Shown piece after piece: positions 16,286 through 25,042 of a DNA stretch of 64,000 nt (position 1 is the stretch's first letter; each line of letters opens with the position of its first letter). The translations under genes were made by a program, and so were the position numbers. The stretch is taken from NCBI RefSeq assembly GCF_001705235.1, contig NZ_MCGV01000001.1:1364001-1428000 (forward strand), read 5' to 3'. The DNA comes from Clostridium pasteurianum. GTDB taxonomy: Bacteria > Bacillota > Clostridia > Clostridiales > Clostridiaceae. The notes below the pieces were generated by a model that ran no database searches, was not told the origin of the DNA, and worked only from the letters and a program-made list of their open reading frames with translations.

Positions 16286-17001
16286 GATAAAAGTCCCCTT
16301 TTATATCTGACAGAAACATAGCATTCCTCCCCATTTATCATTATTATTTTATTGTTTTTTCTGTCCACTTCTTCAATCTTGTCCTTATTTACTATATAAG
16401 ATTTATGACATCTATAAAAGTTGGAGCCTAGCTTCTCTTGTATATCACTAAGTTTTCCATAAAACTCAATCTGACTATTTTCTTCGTGAATTCGTATTTT
16501 ATGTGCTACCTCTGCAGTTTCGACAAACAGAATATCACTAAGCTTAACCTTTATAGTTCTTGCATCTGTATTAATTGAAATATACTCATCTTTGTTTTTG
16601 TCATTATAATAAACGTTATATGCTTTTATAATACAACTATTGAGTCTCTCCTTAAAGTCATCATCATCTTTAATAACATACTCCATAGCTTCAACTTTGT
16701 ACTTAAAGGCAAGATAGCTCATTTCCAAATGAGTTGTAGTAAATACTATGAATCCTCTTGTATCCAGCTCCCTTATTTTTTCTCCAAGCCTTATACCATT
16801 CATGCTGCATTTTAAATCTACATCTAAAAAATATATTCCTATTGTATTATTTTTTTCTACATACTCAATTACTTCCTGCGGGCTGCCTGTACAAAGCGTT
16901 ATTTTTAAATTCATTTCTTCGCGCAATATAGTATTTTCAATAATTTCTTTTATTTTTTTCCTATGTACTGAGTTATCCTCACAGATTATAACCTCTAACA
17001 T
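16282..17001 (-). CDS. LytTR family response regulator (AgrA-like)
   Basis: A 239-residue regulator. The receiver domain opens with EVIICEDN, and Asp60 in YFLDVDL is the phosphorylation site; the LytTR DNA-binding domain occupies about residues 140-239 (ILFVETAEVAHKIRIH, FYRCHKSYIVNKDKIEEVD). GAAGGGG precedes the ATG. It is the first gene of a two-gene operon with the kinase, and the direct repeats at 14881-14912 are its probable target. A LytTR protein of this kind normally binds two half-sites 21 bp apart, which is what is seen. Confidence 0.88.
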   Translation of the reverse strand: MLEVIICEDNSVHRKKIKEIIENTILREEMNLKITLCTGSPQEVIEYVEKNNTIGIYFLDVDLKCSMNGIRLGEKIRELDTRGFIVFTTTHLEMSYLAFKYKVEAMEYVIKDDDDFKERLNSCIIKAYNVYYNDKNKDEYISINTDARTIKVKLSDILFVETAEVAHKIRIHEENSQIEFYGKLSDIQEKLGSNFYRCHKSYIVNKDKIEEVDRKNNKIIMINGEECYVSVRYKRGLLS

Positions 17002-17148
17002 ACCTTATCCCCTTCACCTTAATATAATAGTATCTTAAACTTTACAATTGCATTTTCCATTATATACTATCATCAATCATGGAATTACTCAAATAATTTT
17101 ACTATCTTTTATGTATATCAATCATGACAAAGGGTACGTGATTAAAAA

Positions 17149-17192
17149 ATCTCCAAACCTAAGTAATTTTATATTACATCAGTTTGGAGATT
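17149..17192 (-). terminator. Terminator after the 17.2-kb flavoprotein gene
   Basis: ATCTCCAAAC and GTTTGGAGAT form a 10-bp stem around a 24-base AT-rich loop, followed on the minus strand by TTTTTT. It lies about 20 bp after the flavoprotein stop and before the two-component operon. Confidence 0.7.
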
Positions 17193-17211
17193 TATAAAAA
17201 TTTCATATCTA

Positions 17212-18165
17212 TTATTTATTTATTTCAATTGTGGGAAATTTTAAATCCTTATATTTAGCAAATTTTTCATTGACAATTCTTAAATTTTCTTCTGTATAAA
17301 AGCCACCTTGTGTATGAATAATTTCCTTACAATGCTCCTTTCTTCCTTCAGTATCTGTACGGTCACGACTTAATCCATCTTCTTGAATTACAAACTTCCA
17401 TTTACCTTCTTCTGTCTTTTCTAAATTTCCGCCTGCACCACAAACTTGACATTCAACTGGAAAACATAATCCATCCCATTGTGGTTCCCCTAAAATTAAT
17501 GCATTTGAATGACAATTTGGACACCATCCCATACCTTCATCACCAAGCCAGCCTCTTTCTACTACTGGTGTGTTTAATGATTTCATGATATTTTCACCCA
17601 CCTTATGAGCACGTTCAATCATATCATCATGTAATAAACATTGTTTTGGTGCTGGTACTCTTGTTGCTAGATACATATCCACTACTTTAAAGTCATTTGT
17701 AAAACATGTAGCTTGCATGCCTTCTAAAGCCATTGATTGCCATGAACGAGTAGATCCTCCAACTGCAATTAATCCTGCGACTCTATCTTTATGCTCGATT
17801 GCTCCAATTGATTCTAAAAACGCTGATTCATATGCAAGATTTCTATGCATAAATTTTGTAAATGTCGCTGTTGGCATTAGATCATATGTTGGTGCTGATG
17901 CAATTAAAGCATCTACATTTAACATAACATCCATTATTGCCTGTTTATCATCTTTTTTACTTAATGTACACCCAACATTTTTTCCCTTACTCATACCCTG
18001 TGTGCAAGCTGTGCATCCTGTACATTCAATAATGTTGTAATCTCTTAAATTAATCATTTTAACTTCTGCGCCTTGTTCCTCACAAGCTAATAATGCTTCC
18101 TTTAATAGAATTTCAGAATTTGAATTCTTTCTTCCTGCGGTGATACCTAATACTGTAAAAGCCAT
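17212..18165 (-). CDS. Iron-sulfur flavoprotein with C-terminal zinc-ribbon-like segment
   Basis: A 317-residue flavodoxin-superfamily protein. The flavin loop is GITAGRKNSNSEIL, and the cysteine cluster CTGCTACTQGMSKGKNVGC (Cys48, 51, 54 and 66) is spaced for a 4Fe-4S centre. The SAPTYDLMPTA segment contacts FMN. Unusually, residues 215-260 add two CxxC pairs (WCPNCHS, CQVCGAGG), a zinc-ribbon-like addition not found in simple NADPH:FMN reductases. AAAGGAG precedes the chosen ATG, which is seven codons after an unsupported one. It is divergent from a PucR-like regulator, which may control it. Function unknown beyond redox. Confidence 0.75.
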   Translation of the reverse strand: MAFTVLGITAGRKNSNSEILLKEALLACEEQGAEVKMINLRDYNIIECTGCTACTQGMSKGKNVGCTLSKKDDKQAIMDVMLNVDALIASAPTYDLMPTATFTKFMHRNLAYESAFLESIGAIEHKDRVAGLIAVGGSTRSWQSMALEGMQATCFTNDFKVVDMYLATRVPAPKQCLLHDDMIERAHKVGENIMKSLNTPVVERGWLGDEGMGWCPNCHSNALILGEPQWDGLCFPVECQVCGAGGNLEKTEEGKWKFVIQEDGLSRDRTDTEGRKEHCKEIIHTQGGFYTEENLRIVNEKFAKYKDLKFPTIEINK

Positions 18166-18389
18166 AATATACTCTCCTTTTGACAATCTTAATATTTTTC
18201 TTAAGTCGTTTTATGATTTTATGTTTTGCCTTTTTTATAAGCTATAAATTTCCACTTACAAAATTAAGTCATTTGTTATAATATAACATGTAAAGAAGTA
18301 CAATTCATCCAAAATAAGTATTAAAATGATGCTTTAAATTGTTTATTTGTTAGACACTTTTCTAATTCGAATACAATAAGGAGAAACTT

Positions 18390-19664
18390 ATGCAGAAAAA
18401 AAATGATTTATATAAAAAGAAATACGAACTTTACAATAGTTTATTTACTCAAAACAGTATAGATGGAATTCTTAACATAGGCGAAAACTTTTTAAGTAAT
18501 CCTATTTTTATTTTAGATACCAGTTATCGCATTATCACTCGCTCAAATCTGGCAAAACTTGATAACTCAAGTATAGAAACTCATAACGGAGAAAATTACC
18601 TTTTACTAGATATTATTCAATTAATGAAAAGAAATAAATGTATTGATAACATATATAATTCAGATAACGCTTTTTTTTATAACTCAGACAAAACTTTAAT
18701 TTTTTGTTCTATCAGAATTAACAATATTACTGTTGGGTATATATCTGTTTTACAAAGTAAAAGAAAATTTCAGGAGGAAGATTTAGAATTGACTAATATC
18801 CTATCTAGGGTCTTTTCCATTCAACTTCAGAAAGAAAATATATTTATCAGTACTTCTGGATTGGCTGAAGAATATTATTTAACAGATTTATTAATAAATA
18901 GGATAGATAATATTGAATATATGACCGAACGACTGCACTATATAAATTTTAATTTATCAAAAAACTTAATTATACTTTCAATACCATTTAAACAAAAATA
19001 TAATGATTATAGAGATAATTTCGGATTAAAGGAATTAATAAAGAATTTTAAAAATATACTAAGAAATTGCATTTCAACATATTATAAAGATACAATTATT
19101 TTTCTTATAAGTAATGAACATAAAGAGGTTATTAATGATTCCCTTAAAGAAACTCTTTTAGAATTTTTGAAATTAAATAATTTACGCTGCGGAATTAGTA
19201 TTGTTTTTGAAAATTTATTAGATATACAAGATTTTTTTTATCAATCTATATACGCCTTAGAGTTATCATCATGTATGAAAATATATAATACTATAAATTA
19301 TTTTGAAGATTATATAGAGTATTATTTATTTAATATGTCTATGCGTACAACCAATGATTTATATAAAATAAATTTATTAACTTTAGTCCACCCTTGGATT
19401 AAAAAACTCATTAAATTTGATGATCAACATAAAACAGAATTATTTAAAACTCTAAAGACTTATCTAAAAAACAACAGAAATGCCAACGATACATCTAGAC
19501 AACTAAATATACATCGAAGCACATTCTTTTACCGTTTTCATAAAATCGAAAGTTTACTTGGTATATCATTAAGGTACAATAATAACTTATTCAAATTAGA
19601 ACTATCATTTAAAATTTTAGATTATAATACATTAACAAAAACACAAGTACCAAAGCTTATGTAA
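18390..19664 (+). CDS. PucR/CdaR family transcriptional regulator
   Basis: A 424-residue protein. Residues about 30-150 form a GAF/PAS-like sensor region (PIFILDTSYRIITRS). The C-terminal 60 residues contain the PucR helix-turn-helix (NRNANDTSRQLNIHRSTFFYR with FHKIESLLGI). These regulators usually activate a neighbouring catabolic gene in response to a metabolite. AAGGAG precedes the ATG. It is divergent from the iron-sulfur flavoprotein gene, with about 220 bp between them, so that gene is the likely target. The effector cannot be read from sequence. Confidence 0.8.
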   Translation: MQKKNDLYKKKYELYNSLFTQNSIDGILNIGENFLSNPIFILDTSYRIITRSNLAKLDNSSIETHNGENYLLLDIIQLMKRNKCIDNIYNSDNAFFYNSDKTLIFCSIRINNITVGYISVLQSKRKFQEEDLELTNILSRVFSIQLQKENIFISTSGLAEEYYLTDLLINRIDNIEYMTERLHYINFNLSKNLIILSIPFKQKYNDYRDNFGLKELIKNFKNILRNCISTYYKDTIIFLISNEHKEVINDSLKETLLEFLKLNNLRCGISIVFENLLDIQDFFYQSIYALELSSCMKIYNTINYFEDYIEYYLFNMSMRTTNDLYKINLLTLVHPWIKKLIKFDDQHKTELFKTLKTYLKNNRNANDTSRQLNIHRSTFFYRFHKIESLLGISLRYNNNLFKLELSFKILDYNTLTKTQVPKLM

Positions 19665-19704
19665 ATTCTTTTTTTAATTTATATAAATAGAACAGCCTTC
19701 CATG

Positions 19705-19731
19705 TAAAGTTTATATGTCCAATGACGATAA
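19705..19731 (+). promoter_or_regulatory. Sigma-28 (SigD) promoter of flagellin
   Basis: TAAA (19705-19708), a 15-base spacer, then GACGATAA (19724-19731) closely fits the flagellar sigma-28 consensus TAAA-N15-GCCGATAA. It lies about 70 bp upstream of the flagellin start, in the usual place for late flagellar genes. Confidence 0.75.
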
Positions 19732-19799
19732 AAATTTATATATAAGCAAATAATTTTCAAGTTTCACATTGTATATATTATATGGAGGAGGTGATAAAA

Positions 19800-20582
19800 A
19801 TGCAAATAAATTCATACTACAACAATGCACTTCAAAATCAACAAATGGCAATGCTACGCATAAGCACAGCTAATAGAATTAATAGTGCCAAAGATGATGC
19901 TGCTGGATTAGCAATTTCAGAGAATCTCAAAAGTCAATATAACGGTTTAAATCAAGCCTCTAATAATATTTCACAGACTCAAGACCTATTAAATACTGCT
20001 GAAGGTGGAATGAACAACAGCGAAGACGTTCTTCAACGTATGCGAGAATTGTCCCTGCAGGCTTCTAATGGTACTCTAAATGATTCAAATCGTGCTGATA
20101 TTCAAGCTGAAATGAATCAATTGAAAGAACAGTTAGACTCAAATGCTAATGCCACACAATTCAATGGAATTTATACTAATAATGGTACGTTAAAAAATTT
20201 CGCAACACAAACTGGAACAGATAGTGACGGAACTGTTTCTACTTCTATTGGAGATATGTCCAGCAAAGGGTTAGGCGTAACCGGTAATGTTTCAACACAA
20301 TCGGATGCTCTAAAAACATTGGACAGCATTGATAAAGCAATTAGTAATCTTTCTTCTTCACGTGCTAATGTGGGTGCAATGACAAATAGACTTGACTATA
20401 GTGCATCAAATGCTAATCAAGCTTCTTCTAACATGCAATCTGCATATTCAAATTATAAGGATGCAGATATGGCACGAGAATCAACTTCATATAGACAGGC
20501 TTGTGCACAAGTATATGCAAGCATGATGGCAATGTCTATGCAAATGCGTGGTGAACCAAACAGGTTGTCACTATTAGTATAG
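19800..20582 (+). CDS. Flagellin
   Basis: A 260-residue flagellin, the filament subunit exported through the flagellar type III system. The N-terminal D0/D1 region reads QQMAMLRISTANRINSAKDDAAGLAISENL and the C-terminal D1/D0 region SSSRANVGAMTNRLDYSASN; the variable middle is short. The start with GGAGGAGGTGAT upstream replaces an in-frame start 18 bases earlier. The last residues, RGEPNRLSLLV, differ from the common QANQxPQxVLxLL ending, so polymerisation could be affected or an alternative filament made. No other flagellar gene is nearby, so this is an orphan copy under a sigma-28 promoter. Confidence 0.9.
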   Translation: MQINSYYNNALQNQQMAMLRISTANRINSAKDDAAGLAISENLKSQYNGLNQASNNISQTQDLLNTAEGGMNNSEDVLQRMRELSLQASNGTLNDSNRADIQAEMNQLKEQLDSNANATQFNGIYTNNGTLKNFATQTGTDSDGTVSTSIGDMSSKGLGVTGNVSTQSDALKTLDSIDKAISNLSSSRANVGAMTNRLDYSASNANQASSNMQSAYSNYKDADMARESTSYRQACAQVYASMMAMSMQMRGEPNRLSLLV

Positions 20583-20631
20583 CTACTATGAAAGTTTAAA
20601 ATTGCTAATGCTAAGTTCATCCTATTAAATT

Positions 20632-20673
20632 ATAGAGTAGAGTGAAGGCAAATCAACCGTCACTCTACTCTAT
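20632..20673 (+). terminator. Flagellin terminator
   Basis: ATAGAGTAGAGTGA and TCACTCTACTCTAT form a perfect 14-bp stem with a 14-base loop, about 50 bp after the flagellin stop. A short T-rich run follows. Confidence 0.7.
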
Positions 20674-20821
20674 TTCTATGCTTTAGTTAATTTCTGTTGT
20701 TTTCTTCCCTTGTACTATTTTTATTCCAGCACCAAATTGTTCCTTTGCTAATTATTTATAACGCTTATATTTTTACTGATTTATGCAGATAATAAATATT
20801 ATTTATGTAAAAGGTGATATT

Positions 20822-21232
20822 ATGACTTCTGAAGAAACAGCTTACATTGCGGGAATAATTGATGGTGAAGGCAGTGTTATGCTTATAAAGTTTCACAATA
20901 ATCAATTTCCTGCTCCTTGTATATCTATAGCTTCTACAACTTTAGAATTGCTTACTTGGATAAAAAACAAAATAAATGCTGGCACTATAATAAAGAAGAA
21001 AAATTATAACACAAAAAAACATAAAGACTCATACACTTATTACTTAAGGTATAATGATGCTATAAATTTATTGGAAGAAATATCTGATTATCTAGTGATT
21101 TCCTCGAAAAAGCAGAGGGCTAAATTGATATTGGAAAAATATAAAAAGTTAACTCCTAGGAATGGGAGATATTCAAACAAAATGTTAAAATTGAAAACTG
21201 AGTTTTATGAAGAATTTAGAAGAATAAAATAG
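20822..21232 (+). CDS. LAGLIDADG homing endonuclease, single motif
   Basis: A 136-residue protein with one dodecapeptide motif, YIAGIIDGEGSV, whose Asp/Glu positions supply the metal ligands, followed by SIASTTLELLTWIKN and a basic tail. Single-motif members act as homodimers that cut long asymmetric sites and drive homing of introns or inteins. AAAGGTGAT precedes the chosen ATG; an upstream in-frame ATG lacks a site. It stands 100 bp from the 3' end of a tmRNA gene that contains a group I intron, on the opposite strand. It is not inside the intron, so a link to its mobility is suggestive but unproven. Confidence 0.85.
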   Translation: MTSEETAYIAGIIDGEGSVMLIKFHNNQFPAPCISIASTTLELLTWIKNKINAGTIIKKKNYNTKKHKDSYTYYLRYNDAINLLEEISDYLVISSKKQRAKLILEKYKKLTPRNGRYSNKMLKLKTEFYEEFRRIK

Positions 21233-21297
21233 AGGACTATACCAAATATTATCTCAACGTGATTTTTATAAACATAACTAATTTAATTATATAGGTA

Positions 21298-21326
21298 AAA
21301 CCCCACGACATTATGTCATGGGGTTT
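21298..21326. terminator. Terminator between the homing endonuclease and tmRNA genes
   Basis: AAACCCCA and TGGGGTTT form a perfect stem enclosing a smaller GACA/TGTC stem. It lies five bases from the tmRNA 3' end and 65 bp from the endonuclease stop, between convergent genes, so it can serve both. Confidence 0.7.
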
Positions 21327-21331
21327 ATTAT

Positions 21332-21962
21332 TGGTGGAGGCGAGGGGACGTAATTATCTACTCTTTCGAAATAGTACTGACTATATTTTAGACATGCTAT
21401 TGCTAGCAGCCTCCCGGCGTATTATAGAAGCATAATTTAGTTTTAATCTTCTATCCTAGTGCTTCATATTCACATCTGTGAACTTAGAAGTCTATAAGTC
21501 GATACACGGCTGGTGAGTTTCCTCCCATACCACTCGGTATTGCCGCCGTCTTTACGCTGCGGTTTCACCGATAAAGCCGGATTATCACTTATGAATCACT
21601 TCATAAGGCGACTCTGAATGAATCGAACCCCTGTCCGAAAATGGTACCACCTAAGCATCTCCGAGTGCAGTTCGCATTTTAACATTCCCTCCATGAGGCG
21701 CCTACGAACAGGCTCCTCACTTCAGTAGCTTCATAAATTCCGTTCCTTACTCAAAGCTTTGTAAGGCTCGGTTCCCCGCTTTCGACGCCAGATCCTGAGT
21801 CGCGGGACTCTCAGGCTGACGTTAGCTGACTACGCAGCTAAAGCTAAATTATTTTCGTTATCCTTTATTTTTAGGCCCATAGTTTTTTAACGCGGGTCCA
21901 CAGGTTCCCTCGACTCGCTTCCTAGACGACACATCATCCCCGTCGAAACCAAAAGCGCCCCC
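21332..21962 (-). ncRNA. ssrA: Transfer-messenger RNA gene, split by a group I intron
   Basis: The 5' end GGGGGCGCTTTTGGTTTCGA begins at 21962 and the 3' end is CGCCTCCACCA at 21332; the two ends pair as a 7-bp acceptor stem with one G-T. The resume frame reads GAT AAC GAA AAT AAT TTA GCT TTA GCT GCG TAG, giving the tag DNENNLALAA typical of clostridia. Pseudoknot-rich sequence follows. The T-arm is interrupted: GGACAGGGGTTCGAT lies at about 21622-21636 and its continuation TCCCCTCGCC at 21339-21348, with 273 nt between them. Joined, they give a normal T-loop. Mature length without the intron is about 358 nt, normal for tmRNA. smpB lies 240 bp upstream on the same strand. The RNA rescues stalled ribosomes with SmpB. 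Confidence 0.93.
21349..21621 (-). mobile_element. Group I intron in the T-loop of tmRNA
   Basis: A 273-nt insertion with group I features. P1 forms from exon CGAU plus intron UC, loop AUUCA, and GAGUCG, giving six pairs with the expected U-G wobble exactly at the 5' splice site (after 21622). P2 is CTTATGAA/TTCATAAG with loop GTGA. A P4/P5-like CGGTGAAACCG follows. P7 is proposed as GACTTATA with TATAGTC, with one bulged base as the fold requires. A P9-like hairpin (TACTATTTCGAAAGAGTAG) precedes the 3' end, where the last intron base is G. No coding sequence lies inside. Splicing regenerates the tmRNA T-arm. P3, P6 and P8 were not assigned by eye. Confidence 0.88.
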
Positions 21963-22203
21963 ATATTATTATTTAATTTTAAACCTCAAAGTTATGCACA
22001 AATTTAAAATTAAAAGGCACAAACCTGTGAATAAAACACAGTGTTTCGTGTGGATAACGTTGATAAATTTTGTGATTCTTAATCAGTAATAATGATTATA
22101 TCACATTTAAATTTATTTGCAAGTAAATTTATCACCTACAACGAATACTATAATACTCCTATGAAATGATAATTTCAAGTAGAGTTTTTTTCCCCTACTT
22201 CTA

Positions 22204-22671
22204 TTATCTGTTGTTTTTCATTGCTCTATCTATGTCCCTTTTAGCTGCTTTTTCCTTCATAGCTTCTCTCTTATCGTAGCTCTTCTTACCTTGAGCAACA
22301 GCAAGCTTTACTTTTACTCTTCTATTCTTTAAATACATTGCAATTGGAACTAATGTATATCCCTTTTGAGCAGTATATCCTAAAAGTCTAGTAATTTCGC
22401 TCTTGTGAAGAAGAAGTTTCCTCTTTCTCAGGGGATCTACGTTAAATATATTTCCCTGCTTATATGGACTGACATGAACATTGCATACAAATACCTCTCC
22501 ATTTCGTATTTCAGCATAGCTATCCTTAAGGTTTGCTCTGCCGTTTCTTATGGATTTTACTTCTGTACCAACAAGTTCTATTCCACATTCATAAGTTTCT
22601 TCAATGAAATAGTCATGCCATGCCTTTCTATTATCAGCTAAAGTGTTATTTTCTGCATTTTTTTTAGCCAT
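22204..22671 (-). CDS. smpB: SsrA-binding protein SmpB
   Basis: A 155-residue protein that binds the tRNA-like domain of tmRNA and brings it to stalled ribosomes. It carries the diagnostic [39 protein letters not shown] and [11 protein letters not shown] segments of the beta-barrel, and a basic tail ([19 protein letters not shown]) that mimics mRNA in the entry channel. It lies directly upstream of the tmRNA gene on the same strand and downstream of rnr, the common Firmicutes order. Length is normal. Confidence 0.96.
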   Translation of the reverse strand: MAKKNAENNTLADNRKAWHDYFIEETYECGIELVGTEVKSIRNGRANLKDSYAEIRNGEVFVCNVHVSPYKQGNIFNVDPLRKRKLLLHKSEITRLLGYTAQKGYTLVPIAMYLKNRRVKVKLAVAQGKKSYDKREAMKEKAAKRDIDRAMKNNR

Positions 22672-22697
22672 AGTGTCACCTACTTGTATTTTCGTTT

Positions 22698-22740
22698 AAT
22701 TTATGTGAGGTTTCACCTTACACTAAACCTCACATAAATT
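22698..22740 (-). terminator. Hairpin between rnr and smpB
   Basis: AATTTATGTGAGGTTT and AAACCTCACATAAATT form a perfect 16-bp stem with an 11-base loop about 30 bp after the rnr stop. There is no long T run on the minus strand (TTAAACG follows), so it may be an intercistronic stabiliser or a weak terminator. Confidence 0.55.
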
Positions 22741-22771
22741 ATATCATACCTAGAAACATAAGTTAATCAAT

Positions 22772-24925
22772 TTATTCCTCTACGTCTTCTTCCGTTTCAC
22801 TATCTTCATCTGAACTGTCAGTTAATTTAAAATATATTTCATGTGAATCAAGATCTACCTTTTCAACTCTTATCCTAACTTCATCACCTAATTTATATAT
22901 TTTCTTAGTTCTCTCACCTACTAGACTCAAATACTTTTCATCATATACATAATAATCATCCGTAAGCTCACTTATGTGCACAAGACCTTCAATAGTATTA
23001 GGAAGCTGAACAAATATACCGAAGTTTGTTACTGAAGATATTATTCCATCATATTCTTCGCCTATTCTATCTGCCATGTATTCTGCTTTCTTTAGAGAAT
23101 CTACTTCTCTCTCTGCTTCCTGAGCAACTCTCTCCATTTGAGAAGATTGTATTGCTGCATAGTCAACTGTTCCTATAAGCTTCTTTGACCTCTTCTCATC
23201 CATCTGTCCGTTTATATATTCCTTTATGACCCTGTGTATCATTAGATCAGGATATCTTCTTATTGGAGAAGTAAAGTGACAGTAATACCTTGCAGCCAAA
23301 CCAAAATGTCCTGAACATTCTGGAGAATATCTTGCCTGTTTTAATGAACGGAGAAGAAGTGTGCTGACAACTGTTTCCTCTTTTGTTCCCTTTATTTTTT
23401 CAATTACATCTTGGAGCTGCTTTGGATGAACCTCTGCTCCCCATTTTACTGCATATCCAATATTATGAACAAATTCATTGAATCTTTCAAGCTTTTCACT
23501 ATCCGGGTCCTCATGAACTCTGTAGACAAAAGGAATATTAGCCCAGAAAAAGTGTTCAGCTACAGTTTCATTACAAACTAGCATAAATTCCTCTATTATT
23601 CTATTAGCAACAGCTCTTTCGTATGGCCCTATTTGTACTGGTTTCCCGAGTTCATTAAGAGTTATCTTACTTTCCTCAAACTCAAAGTCTATTGCCCCTC
23701 TTGCAATTCTCTTTTTATATAGTATTGAAGCTAATTCTTCCATAGCCTTGAAATCTTCATAAAGATAATCATACCTTTTTATAGTTTCTTCGTCTTTATC
23801 ACGTAATATCTTGGTTACATCTGTATATGTCATTCTCTCATTGGTGCTTATTACACTTTCAAATATATCATGTTTTAGAACCTTACCTGTATGATCTATT
23901 TCCATCATGCAGGTCATAGCAAGTCTATCCTGTCTTGGATTAAGACTGCATATTCCATTTGAAAGCTTTTTAGGCAGCATTGGAATAACCCTATCTATTA
24001 AGTAAACTGAATTTCCCCTTTTAAGAGCCTCTTGATCCAGTGGATTATTTTCTCTTACATAATTTGAAACATCAGCTATATGTACTCCAAGTTTAAAATT
24101 ACCATTAGGAAGCACTTCTAAAGATACTGCATCATCAAGATCCTTTGCGTCTTCACCATCAATAGTAACCATCTTTATATCTCTAAGATCTCTACGCCTT
24201 TTGTACTCACTCTCTGGTATTTCTTGTGGTATACTAGCTGCAAAATTCTCTACTTTTGCAGGGAATTTTTCTGGAAGTTTATGCTTTTTTATTATGGTAA
24301 GTATGTCTACTCCTTTGTCCCCTTTATTGCCTAGTATCTCAATTACCTTTCCTTCTGGATTTCTTTTTTTCTTAGGCCACTGAGTTATTTCAGCAACTAC
24401 TACATCACCATGTTTTGCTCCCTTTGCACTACCCTTAGGTATAAATACATCTTGAGCTATTCTTACATCATCTGCAACAACAAAGCCAAAATTTTTACTA
24501 TCCTCATAAGTTCCAACTATTGTTTTATTGGCTCTCTCAAGAATTCTTATTATTTCGCCTTCACACTTTTTACCATTCTCATTTTCTTTTAATATTTTTG
24601 CAACAACTTTATCACCATTTAGCGCTCCATTCATATATGGAGAAGGCACATATATGTCAGGTCTTTCTTCATCTGCTATAACAAAACCAAAACCCTTAGC
24701 ATTTCCTTGAAGAGTTCCTGTTATAAGACCCATCTTTTCTGGCACACCATAATGATCTGTTCTGTTTTTTATTATAAGTCCTTCCTTCGACATATCCTTA
24801 AGTAATTTCTTAAATATTTTATAATCAGCTTTTTTTACGTCAAAAGCTTCAGATAATTCTTTTATATTCATAGGTTTGTATGCCTGTTTACGCATAAATT
24901 CAAGTATACTTTCCTGTACGCTCAT
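22772..24925 (-). CDS. rnr: Ribonuclease R
   Basis: A 717-residue 3'-5' exoribonuclease. It has an N-terminal winged helix (MSVQESILEFMRKQ, KADYKIFKKLLKDM), two cold-shock-type OB folds (GNAKGFGFVIADEERPDIYV and SKNFGFVVADD), the RNB catalytic domain with DGEDAKDLDDAVSLE supplying the metal-binding aspartates and RHYC-like SPIRRYPDLMIHR, and a C-terminal S1 domain ending in an acidic tail. It degrades structured RNA and works with tmRNA-SmpB in clearing defective mRNAs, which suits its place before smpB. Length is standard. Confidence 0.95.
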   Translation of the reverse strand: MSVQESILEFMRKQAYKPMNIKELSEAFDVKKADYKIFKKLLKDMSKEGLIIKNRTDHYGVPEKMGLITGTLQGNAKGFGFVIADEERPDIYVPSPYMNGALNGDKVVAKILKENENGKKCEGEIIRILERANKTIVGTYEDSKNFGFVVADDVRIAQDVFIPKGSAKGAKHGDVVVAEITQWPKKKRNPEGKVIEILGNKGDKGVDILTIIKKHKLPEKFPAKVENFAASIPQEIPESEYKRRRDLRDIKMVTIDGEDAKDLDDAVSLEVLPNGNFKLGVHIADVSNYVRENNPLDQEALKRGNSVYLIDRVIPMLPKKLSNGICSLNPRQDRLAMTCMMEIDHTGKVLKHDIFESVISTNERMTYTDVTKILRDKDEETIKRYDYLYEDFKAMEELASILYKKRIARGAIDFEFEESKITLNELGKPVQIGPYERAVANRIIEEFMLVCNETVAEHFFWANIPFVYRVHEDPDSEKLERFNEFVHNIGYAVKWGAEVHPKQLQDVIEKIKGTKEETVVSTLLLRSLKQARYSPECSGHFGLAARYYCHFTSPIRRYPDLMIHRVIKEYINGQMDEKRSKKLIGTVDYAAIQSSQMERVAQEAEREVDSLKKAEYMADRIGEEYDGIISSVTNFGIFVQLPNTIEGLVHISELTDDYYVYDEKYLSLVGERTKKIYKLGDEVRIRVEKVDLDSHEIYFKLTDSSDEDSETEEDVEE

Positions 24926-25042
24926 TTATATCACCTCATTATAATTCTTATCAATTATTACTGATATTATTCAACACAAAATTACTAAAATAAAAAAGAT
25001 ACAATTCAAAATATAAAATGAATCATATCTTTATGACATTAT

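Noticed and set aside
20822-21232. Homing endonuclease as an intron-encoded gene
   Set aside because: It lies outside the intron boundaries, beyond the tmRNA 3' end and a terminator, on the opposite strand.
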